Shown here: piece by piece, positions 1-5,267 of the stretch | How the letters are laid out: the number at the start of each line of letters is the position of its first letter | Numbering within the stretch: the stretch's first letter is position 1 | Assembly (NCBI GenBank): GCA_015767395.1 | Contig: JADWMI010000131.1 | Span: 1-6,677 of the forward strand | Origin: Bacteroidota bacterium | GTDB taxonomy: Bacteria > Bacteroidota > Bacteroidia > Flavobacteriales > Flavobacteriaceae | Reading direction: 5' to 3' | Length of the DNA stretch: 6,677 nt | Notes under the pieces: model-generated | What the model was told of the DNA's origin: nothing | The model's database searches: none | What the model saw: the letters and a program-made list of their open reading frames with translations, nothing else | Translations under genes and position numbers: made by a program

Positions 1-2259
1 GGTAATGACCGTATTTATAGAATTGGGGTAAAAGCCAATACTCAGGGTCAAAAATATGATTTACCCACGTCTCCAAGTCTTATGGCGCATTCTTTAAGAA
101 CCGAATTTACGGATGTAGAAACGGCTACCAGATTCGGTATCTATGACAAGGAATTATTAGTTGGTGTAGATCAAAATAAGATGTACATGAGAAATATTGT
201 ATATGCCGATAGTGCATTTTTCAAGGTATTTGATTACGAGTTTATCCATGGCGAGGCAACTTCAGCTTTAAAAGATGAAAATTCGATTGTACTGACAGAA
301 GAAACGGCTATTAAATTGTTTGGGGACAAAAATGCCATGGGTAAAATTGTAAATTCCTCCTTTTTCGGTTCACAAAGAAATTATATAGTCAAGGGTATTG
401 TAAAGGAGCCTAAAGAGCATTCACATTTTCAGTTTAACATTTTTATAAGTAGTAATTATTATGACACCTGGTGGTCTAATGCAAATAAATACACCTATGT
501 AAAACTTCATGAAGGTGTTAATTTTGAGGATTTCAAGGAGAAAATGACTCAAAATTTTATGAAGAAATTGAGTCCTGAAATAGAATTGTCTTTTAAAATG
601 ACACTTGAAGCATTTCTTTCTGAAGGAAACGCCATGGAATACACTATTAGTCCAATAAAAGATATTCATTTATATTCACATAAATCGGGTGAAATCCAAC
701 CGAATGGGAGTATTATTTATATTTTTATTTTTATAGGAATTGCTTTAATGGTTATTTTGATTGCAGGTATAAATTTCATGAATTTATCTACTGCAAGAGC
801 TGGTAAAAGAGCCAAAGAAGTTGGGGTTCGGAAAGTTGTGGGAGCTTCTAGGAAAATGTTAATTACTCAGTTTTTGACAGAATCAGTAATTCAAAGTTTT
901 ATAGCGTTATTTATAGCCTTTATTTTGGTGGAACTCTTTTTGCCTGGTTTTAACAATATCATGGAAACCGATATCAATCTTTTTAATAATTATTTTGCTC
1001 AAACCCTCCTTTTTTCCATAATTATTACACTGTGCTATGGATTATTTGCAGGAAGTTATCCAGCCTTATTCATATCGGCATTTGCGCCAATTGATGTTCT
1101 AAAAGGAGATTTGACAAAGACCAAGAGTGGTGCTTTATTAAGAAAAGGATTGGTTGTAATCCAGTTTAGTGCTTCTACTATTTTGATTATTGGCATGATT
1201 ATTATCTTCAACCAAATATCATTTATGAAAAATAAGGATCTTGGGTTTAATGGAAGTCAGGTCTTAATATTACCGATTAAAACGGTGAATATGAGTGAAG
1301 ATTTCGATACTTATAAAAACAGATTCCTACAAAACAGTAAGGTATTAGATGTGTCAAGAGCTATGTACTTTCCCGGTGACAACAGAGAAGATATTAATAG
1401 GTATACCGTTGATGAAGGTGCTGAAAAACTATTATTTAACAATATGGGAGTAGATTATGACTTCTTTAAATCACTGGATATAGAATTGCTAGAAGGGAGA
1501 CTATTTGAGAAAGATAAAGAAGCTGATTCAACGCGTTACTTCATTGTAAATCAGACTGCAGCAAAATATAATAATATTAAAATAGGAAGTAGAATTGGCT
1601 ACGCTTTATACCCAACTCAAAATATGGGATATGGGAATGTAATTGGAATTGTAAAAGATTTTCACACCAAAGGTTTTAATGAGCCAATTAAACCTATGAT
1701 TTTTTATGTAGACAAGGCAAATTGCGAATTTGCTTCAATTAAAATAGCGTCAGAAGACATGAATTCTACCATAAAATATATTGAAAAAGAATGGAATAAG
1801 CTAGAGCCATCTCGCCCATTTAAATATGAATTCTTAGACGCAAAATTTGGAGCCCTATTGAGACAACAAGAAAATTTCGGAACAATGTTTCTGTTCTTAA
1901 CAATCCTGGCTATTATAATTTCAGCAATGGGTTTATATGGCCTAGCATCTTATACTGCAGAACAGCGGACAAAAGAAATAGGAATACGTAAAGTTTTAGG
2001 AGCCTCTGTTGGGCAAATTATGAATATGTTAACCAAAGATTTTATGAAATTGGTGTTAATTGCAAATATTTTTGCTTGGCCAATAACCTATCTCTTGGCA
2101 AAAGACTGGTTGTCTAATTTTTCATATCAAATAGATATGCCAATATTGCCATTTGTTTTTGCTACGCTATTAGCGCTGCTAATTGCAATATTCACCGTAA
2201 GTTCACAGGCTTATAAAGCCGCGAATTCTGATCCTGTAAATGCATTGAAATATGAGTAA
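1..2259 (+). CDS. ABC transporter permease, MacB/FtsX type (5' end outside window)
   Basis: This is the membrane subunit of a MacB-like ABC exporter, probably acting in the inner membrane with a separate ATPase. The frame is open from base 1, and the peptide before the first Met at position 82 (GNDRIYRIG..., then TSPSLMAHSL) is typical of the N-terminal MacB periplasmic core. The Met at 82 is therefore internal, and the gene begins upstream with a missing first membrane helix. Visible order: first periplasmic core domain (to about base 690), hydrophobic segments near 712-780, 880-950 and 1005-1080, another at about 1145-1215, a second periplasmic core (about 1250-1860), and a C-terminal FtsX domain with segments near 1885-1945, 2040-2100 and 2145-2205. 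Two copies of the FtsX signature occur, KEVGVRKVVGAS at 814-849 and KEIGIRKVLGAS at 1972-2007, showing the duplicated architecture common in Bacteroidota. The 752 visible codons are slightly short of the roughly 800 usual for the family. The substrate is unknown; such permeases are often labelled antimicrobial peptide or lipoprotein exporters without proof. Confidence 0.93.
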   Translation, partial: GNDRIYRIGVKANTQGQKYDLPTSPSLMAHSLRTEFTDVETATRFGIYDKELLVGVDQNKMYMRNIVYADSAFFKVFDYEFIHGEATSALKDENSIVLTEETAIKLFGDKNAMGKIVNSSFFGSQRNYIVKGIVKEPKEHSHFQFNIFISSNYYDTWWSNANKYTYVKLHEGVNFEDFKEKMTQNFMKKLSPEIELSFKMTLEAFLSEGNAMEYTISPIKDIHLYSHKSGEIQPNGSIIYIFIFIGIALMVILIAGINFMNLSTARAGKRAKEVGVRKVVGASRKMLITQFLTESVIQSFIALFIAFILVELFLPGFNNIMETDINLFNNYFAQTLLFSIIITLCYGLFAGSYPALFISAFAPIDVLKGDLTKTKSGALLRKGLVVIQFSASTILIIGMIIIFNQISFMKNKDLGFNGSQVLILPIKTVNMSEDFDTYKNRFLQNSKVLDVSRAMYFPGDNREDINRYTVDEGAEKLLFNNMGVDYDFFKSLDIELLEGRLFEKDKEADSTRYFIVNQTAAKYNNIKIGSRIGYALYPTQNMGYGNVIGIVKDFHTKGFNEPIKPMIFYVDKANCEFASIKIASEDMNSTIKYIEKEWNKLEPSRPFKYEFLDAKFGALLRQQENFGTMFLFLTILAIIISAMGLYGLASYTAEQRTKEIGIRKVLGASVGQIMNMLTKDFMKLVLIANIFAWPITYLLAKDWLSNFSYQIDMPILPFVFATLLALLIAIFTVSSQAYKAANSDPVNALKYE

Positions 2260-2290
2260 TTGATTCATATATGTTGAACAAAATATTTAA

Positions 2291-2332
2291 ATTAAAAAGG
2301 AGCTTTTGTTAAATCAAAAGCTCCTTTTTAAT
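2291..2332 (+). terminator. Strong intrinsic terminator after the ABC permease gene
   Basis: There is a perfect 18-bp inverted repeat: the left arm 2291-2308 (ATTAAAAAGGAGCTTTTG) is the exact reverse complement of 2315-2332, with a 6-base loop (TTAAAT). The GGAGC/GCTCC core is flanked by A-rich and T-rich arms, so the right arm supplies a T tract and the left arm does the same on the other strand. The structure could stop transcription in both directions. It lies 31 bp after the permease stop codon and separates that gene from the TetR locus. Confidence 0.9.
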
Positions 2333-2643
2333 TATAAACGGATGCTTAATAGTTTGGGTGGATTTAATGTTGAATCAAGGTATTGGTGATTTTGAGACAA
2401 GTAAATAATTTTTTTATTCTAGAAATAAACCGAAGTTTTATTCATTTTAGTGATTATATTGTTGCTTAAAACATTTAAAATTAGGGTCGTATTTATATGC
2501 TAATTTGCTACTAGTTTAATACAAACAGTTGAATAAATATATACTTGGGTTAAAAAACAAAATATTGTGCATTTAATCAATAATATATATTCCAAACAAA
2601 AGATTGGAGCACGATGTAAATGTTAAAGAAACGTTAAAAAAGA

Positions 2644-2657
2644 ACAGACAAGTCTGT
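2644..2657. promoter_or_regulatory. Operator copy 1 (predicted TetR-family site), upstream of the repressor gene
   Basis: The sequence ACAGACAAGTCTGT consists of two inverted 6-bp arms (ACAGAC/GTCTGT) around an AA centre. It is the exact reverse complement of copies at 3300-3313 and 5526-5539, and identity extends to 16 bp (here 2642-2657, starting GA). It sits 29 bp before the TetR start codon, where the -33 element of the promoter would be, so binding would block RNA polymerase. A palindromic site beside its own gene is typical of TetR-family autoregulation. Assignment to this particular TetR protein is inference from position and repetition. Confidence 0.82.
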
Positions 2658-2674
2658 ATGGTAAATATTTTTTA

Positions 2675-2682
2675 TATGTTTG
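2675..2682 (+). promoter_or_regulatory. Bacteroidota-type -7 box for the TetR gene
   Basis: TATGTTTG matches the Bacteroidota -7 consensus TAnnTTTG exactly. It ends 4 bases before the ATG at 2687, so transcription would start at or within a few bases of the start codon, implying a leaderless or nearly leaderless mRNA. No good TTG/TTTG -33 element is seen at the usual 17-23 bp spacing; that stretch is occupied by the operator at 2644-2657. The match is a single short motif, so confidence is moderate. Confidence 0.5.
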
Positions 2683-2686
2683 CAGT

Positions 2687-3244
2687 ATGAAAAAAGTAGG
2701 AGTAAAAGAAAGAATTTTGGAAGTGGCTTCTGATTTGTTTTATTTTCAAGGTTATAACCAAACAGGAATCAATCAAATAATTGAAGAGGCAGGTGTTGCA
2801 AAAGCAAGTATGTATCAACATTTTAGATCAAAAGAGGATATAGCTGTAGCGTATTTAAAAGGTAGACATATTATGTGGATGGGGAAATTAAATGATTTTG
2901 TTATTTCTAATAAAACAAATAAAGAAAAAATAATTGGAAGTTTTGACTATTTGGATGAATGGTTAAATGAAGTTGATTTTAGAGGGTGTGGATTCCAAAA
3001 TATTATTTGTGATCTTCCTCAAGATCATCAAAAAATTAAAGATCAGGTTATGCTTCATAAAAATGAATTACGTGAATGGATTCATAATTTATTAAAAACT
3101 AATGAACGACTAGATACAGAAACTCAAAATGTAGGAGATCAAGTTTTGGTATTAATTGAAGGAGCTATTATCTTATCTCAAATACAAAAGGATGCTTGGC
3201 CAATAAGTACCGCAAAAAATGCTTGTATAAAGTTGCTATCGTAA
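2687..3244 (+). CDS. TetR/AcrR-family transcriptional repressor
   Basis: A 185-residue one-component regulator of normal family length. The N-terminal DNA-binding domain is clear: an ERILEVASDLFYFQGYNQTGINQI helix pair, then the helix-turn-helix at about residues 26-46, ending in the hallmark VAKASMYQHFRSKEDI. The remainder (about 55-185) is the helical ligand-binding and dimerisation domain. It has a GCGF segment at 100-103 and a late GAIILSQ segment at 159-165, features shared with LmrA/YxaF/NemR-like TetR proteins. Cys101 and Cys108 lie in the ligand domain. The ATG at 2687 is chosen because it gives the standard short N-terminus before the HTH domain and lies right after a -7 box. The identical palindromes at 2644 and 3300 flank the gene, so it probably represses itself and the enzyme genes downstream, released by an unknown small molecule. 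The gene is followed by a weak hairpin and then the enzyme cluster on the same strand. Confidence 0.93.
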   Translation: MKKVGVKERILEVASDLFYFQGYNQTGINQIIEEAGVAKASMYQHFRSKEDIAVAYLKGRHIMWMGKLNDFVISNKTNKEKIIGSFDYLDEWLNEVDFRGCGFQNIICDLPQDHQKIKDQVMLHKNELREWIHNLLKTNERLDTETQNVGDQVLVLIEGAIILSQIQKDAWPISTAKNACIKLLS

Positions 3245-3254
3245 TTATAAGAAT

Positions 3255-3284
3255 AAAGAAACTGCTTTTACCTGTAGTTTTTTT
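3255..3284 (+). terminator. Possible weak intrinsic terminator after the TetR gene
   Basis: AAACTGC at 3259-3265 can pair with GTAGTTT at 3274-3280 (one G·U pair, 8-base loop). Pairing can extend outward through the A-rich and T-rich flanks to 3255 and 3284, and seven Ts run from 3278 to 3284. The low GC content suggests partial termination at best, so some read-through from the TetR gene into the enzyme genes is possible. Confidence 0.4.
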
Positions 3285-3299
3285 AAAACAATAAATAAA

Positions 3300-3313
3300 A
3301 CAGACTTGTCTGT
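3300..3313. promoter_or_regulatory. Operator copy 2 (predicted TetR-family site), upstream of the enzyme cluster
   Basis: ACAGACTTGTCTGT is a 6-2-6 palindrome identical on the opposite strand to copy 1 at 2644-2657 and identical on the same strand to copy 3 at 5526-5539; the 16-bp identity runs 3300-3315. It ends 20 bp before the ATG of the DUF1348 gene. The position suits repression of the enzyme operon. I could not find a clear TAnnTTTG box nearby, so the promoter it overlaps is unresolved. Confidence 0.82.
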
Positions 3314-3333
3314 TCGTTAATAAATATAAAAAT

Positions 3334-3741
3334 ATGAATAAATTAATACCTCCTTTTAATAAGGAAACAGCAAAAGCTAAAGTACAAGCAGCGGAAGATG
3401 CTTGGAATAGCAAAAATCCAGAAAGAGTAGCTATGGCATATACTATAGATTCACAGTGGAGAAACAGAGATTTATTTTTTATAGGTAGAGAAGTTATTGC
3501 AAATTTTTTATCTGATAAATGGCAGAACGAACTCAACTATAAATTAAAAAAACATTTGTGGTCATTTACTGAAAACAGGATTTCAGTTCGATTTGAATAT
3601 GAATGGCAGCATGCCAAAAGTGGTCAATGGTATAGGACGCACGGAAATGAACATTGGGAGTTTGATAATGAAGGGCTAATGCAAATACGAGATATGAGTG
3701 CCAATGATGTTCTTATCGATAAATCTGAAAGAAGATTATAA
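3334..3741 (+). CDS. DUF1348 family protein (NTF2-like/SnoaL-like fold)
   Basis: A 135-residue protein recognised as DUF1348, often annotated as a nuclear transport factor 2 family protein, a small cone-shaped fold used by many enzymes and binding proteins. Family landmarks appear in order: PPF at 6-8, AEDAWN at 20-25, a DSQWRNR stretch at 39-45, GREVIANFL at 51-59, KWQNEL at 61-66, VRFEYEW at 85-91, GNEHWEF at 104-110, then GLMQIRDMSAND at 114-125. The length is close to the usual 140-150, so it looks complete. There is no signal peptide, so a cytoplasmic location is expected. The biochemical function of DUF1348 is not established to my knowledge. As the first gene after operator copy 2, it is probably the leading gene of the TetR-controlled cluster. 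A 166-bp gap separates it from the next gene. Confidence 0.92.
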   Translation: MNKLIPPFNKETAKAKVQAAEDAWNSKNPERVAMAYTIDSQWRNRDLFFIGREVIANFLSDKWQNELNYKLKKHLWSFTENRISVRFEYEWQHAKSGQWYRTHGNEHWEFDNEGLMQIRDMSANDVLIDKSERRL

Positions 3742-3907
3742 GAAATAATCAAAACCAGTTGTAAAAATGGTGAAAAGGGAAAATTGCATACTCAAAGGGA
3801 ATTATTACCTATCAGATACCGATCATGTATTTAGACATTTGCACTATTAAATTAATTATAAAGTCAGAAATTAAATTATCAATTATTAATATTTAAAAAT
3901 AGAAATT
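3742..3907. other. Gap inside the enzyme cluster, with an unrecognised 27-codon open frame
   Basis: This 166-bp spacer is much longer than the 31-bp and 21-bp spacers later in the cluster. It holds a 27-codon ATG-to-TAA frame at 3767-3850 (peptide beginning MVKRENCILKGNYYL) that I do not recognise; the frame is closed upstream by a TAA at 3746. It may be chance, a tiny gene, or a decayed remnant. GACATTTG at 3834-3841 is one base off the -7 consensus, but I see no partner -33 element, so an internal promoter is not supported. No strong hairpin was seen. Confidence 0.4.
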
Positions 3908-4480
3908 ATGAGTTCAATAACTAAAATGGCATTAGTGCCAAAAACAATAGAAACAGCCAATCCGATAGCTAAAAAAGTTTTAGAAGCGGCTAAAAATGGG
4001 ATGGGAATGATTCCAAACATGTATAGTACAATGGCTAATAACCCAGCTTTGCTAGACGCATATAGTTATTCCTACAAATCTTTTAGAGAAAATGCAGGAT
4101 TTACTTCGCAGGAACAGGAAATCATTTTCTTATCCATTGCTTTTGAAAATGACTGTGATTATTGTATGGCTGCGCATAGTTTTGTTGCAGATAAAATGAG
4201 TAAAGTTCCAACTGATGTGACCAATGCAATACGAAACAATACAGTAATAGAAAATACAAAATATAGTGCTTTAAGTTTGTTTAGCAGAGTGATGACCACA
4301 AAAAGAGGAAATCCATCTCTAGAAGATATAGAAGCCTTTTTGAGTGCTGGTTACACAGAAAACCATATTCTGGGTGTTATTGCAGGGATAGGTGTAAAAA
4401 CAATGAGTAACTATTTTAATCATGTATTTAATACACCTGTCGATGACGCTTTTTCTGGAAGAGTTTGGACTAAAAAATAA
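3908..4480 (+). CDS. Carboxymuconolactone decarboxylase family protein, AhpD-like
   Basis: A 190-residue all-helical protein of the carboxymuconolactone decarboxylase/AhpD superfamily. The AhpD active-site pattern is visible: Glu71, then Cys83-Asp-Tyr-Cys86, then His90, with the same 12-residue spacing from Glu to the first Cys as in mycobacterial AhpD (Glu118, Cys130, Cys133, His137). The AhpD His between the cysteines' region (His132) is Tyr85 here. The CxxC pair and proton relay suggest a thiol-dependent peroxidase or disulfide reductase rather than a true decarboxylase; this is family inference. The N-terminal NPIAKKVLEAAKNGMGMIPNMYSTMANNPALLDAY region is typical of the peroxidase-related subgroup. 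There is no signal peptide, so a cytoplasmic protein is expected. The start at 3908 follows an A/T-rich flavobacterial-type leader. It is 31 bp from the next gene and probably cotranscribed. Confidence 0.9.
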   Translation: MSSITKMALVPKTIETANPIAKKVLEAAKNGMGMIPNMYSTMANNPALLDAYSYSYKSFRENAGFTSQEQEIIFLSIAFENDCDYCMAAHSFVADKMSKVPTDVTNAIRNNTVIENTKYSALSLFSRVMTTKRGNPSLEDIEAFLSAGYTENHILGVIAGIGVKTMSNYFNHVFNTPVDDAFSGRVWTKK

Positions 4481-4511
4481 AAATAAATTATTCACTTTTA
4501 AAAATAAAACA

Positions 4512-5246
4512 ATGAAAAAACAAATTTTAAAATTCGCATTTACCTTACTTTTTGTAGTAGGATGGACGTTAAATGTTTCAGCTCAATTACCTGATCCAGG
4601 ATTTAATATTGATGAGGTAACGGCAATCGTAATAACTGATCCACAAAATGATTTTTTGAGTCCAAATGGAGTGACTTGGGGAGTTGTTGGCGAGAGTGTA
4701 ACAAAAAATAATACTGTTGAAAATATAGAAACACTTTTTAAGTTAGCAGAAGCAAATGGTATTAAAGTATTTATTTCTCCTCATTATTATTATGAACATG
4801 ACCATTCCTGGAAATTTGAGGGAGCCTTAGAAACTTTAATGCACAACATATCAATGTTTGATCGTGGAGATCAACTATCTACTGAAGGATTTGAAGGTTC
4901 TGGAGCAGATTTTTTAGAACGATATAAAAAATATATTGACAAAGATTTTGTAACAGTTGTAGGACCTCATAAAGTTTTTGGTCCTGAACAAAATGATTTG
5001 AGTCTGCAATTAAGAAAACAGAAAATAGACAAGGTAATCCTTGCAGGAATGTCGGGTAATCTATGTGTAGAATCACATATGAGAGAATTATTAGAAGACG
5101 GATTTGAAGTTTCAGTAGTTGGAGATGCTACAGCATCAGCTATAGTTCCTGGATATGATGGGAATGCAGCAGCACAAACAAATTTCAGATTTATAGCCAG
5201 TCATGTATTTACTACAGAAGAATTAAAAGAAGAATTAAAAAATTAA
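4512..5246 (+). CDS. Exported isochorismatase-family cysteine hydrolase
   Basis: A 244-residue protein with a signal peptide (MKKQILKF, hydrophobic core 8-20, likely cleavage after Val-Ser-Ala24 before Gln25), so probably periplasmic. The rest is an isochorismatase-like hydrolase, a family that cleaves amides or related bonds through a cysteine. The catalytic triad is assigned as Asp43 (ITDPQNDFL), Lys154 (GPHKVFGPEQNDL) and Cys185 (AGMSGNLCVESH). The HYYYEHDHSWKFEG segment at 91-104, MFDRGD at 115-120 and EGSGADFLERY at 128-138 match a well-conserved subgroup whose substrate is not known to me. The ATG at 4512 is chosen over an in-frame ATG at 4422 because the longer form would overlap the preceding gene by 59 bp and bury the signal peptide behind 30 unrelated residues. 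It lies 31 bp after the AhpD-like gene and 21 bp before the next hydrolase, consistent with one operon. Confidence 0.92.
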   Translation: MKKQILKFAFTLLFVVGWTLNVSAQLPDPGFNIDEVTAIVITDPQNDFLSPNGVTWGVVGESVTKNNTVENIETLFKLAEANGIKVFISPHYYYEHDHSWKFEGALETLMHNISMFDRGDQLSTEGFEGSGADFLERYKKYIDKDFVTVVGPHKVFGPEQNDLSLQLRKQKIDKVILAGMSGNLCVESHMRELLEDGFEVSVVGDATASAIVPGYDGNAAAQTNFRFIASHVFTTEELKEELKN

Positions 5247-5267
5247 TCAATCAATAAAACTAAAATT

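Larger units (their letters stand above)
2333..2686. other. Intergenic region upstream of the TetR gene
   Basis: About 350 bp of very AT-rich DNA with no convincing gene; only very short open frames (for example 13-15 codons around 2342-2410) are present, with no recognisable product. The recognisable content is at its right end: a palindromic operator (2644-2657) and a Bacteroidota-type -7 box (2675-2682) directly before the TetR start. A short direct repeat of GTTAAA at 2622 and 2633, one helical turn apart, is probably chance in this composition. Confidence 0.7.

Noticed and set aside
82..84. ATG at 82 as the start of the ABC permease.
   Set aside because: The frame stays open to base 1, and the upstream residues fit the conserved N-terminal region of the family, so this Met is internal and the gene is cut by the window edge.
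421..669. Minus-strand open frame of 82 codons.
   Set aside because: It lies wholly inside the permease gene on the opposite strand and its peptide resembles no family.
2622..2638. Direct repeat of GTTAAA with an 11-bp period just upstream of operator copy 1.
   Set aside because: Six-base A/T-rich repeats are expected by chance here, and there is no third copy or copy at the other operators.
3168..3536. Minus-strand open frame of 122 codons.
   Set aside because: It overlaps the end of the TetR gene, both regulatory sites and half of the DUF1348 gene, all of which are well supported on the + strand.
3774..3807. Imperfect direct repeat around AAAGGGAA in the gap between the DUF1348 and AhpD-like genes.
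   Set aside because: It is short and imperfect, with no sign of an insertion sequence or duplicated gene end.
4422..4511. An in-frame ATG at 4422 would lengthen the isochorismatase-like protein by 30 residues.
   Set aside because: It overlaps the end of the AhpD-like gene by 59 bp, and the added residues are that gene read in another frame; the ATG at 4512 starts directly with a good signal peptide after an A/T-rich leader.
4879..5076. Minus-strand open frame of 65 codons.
   Set aside because: It is antisense to the conserved core of the isochorismatase-like gene and has no recognisable features.
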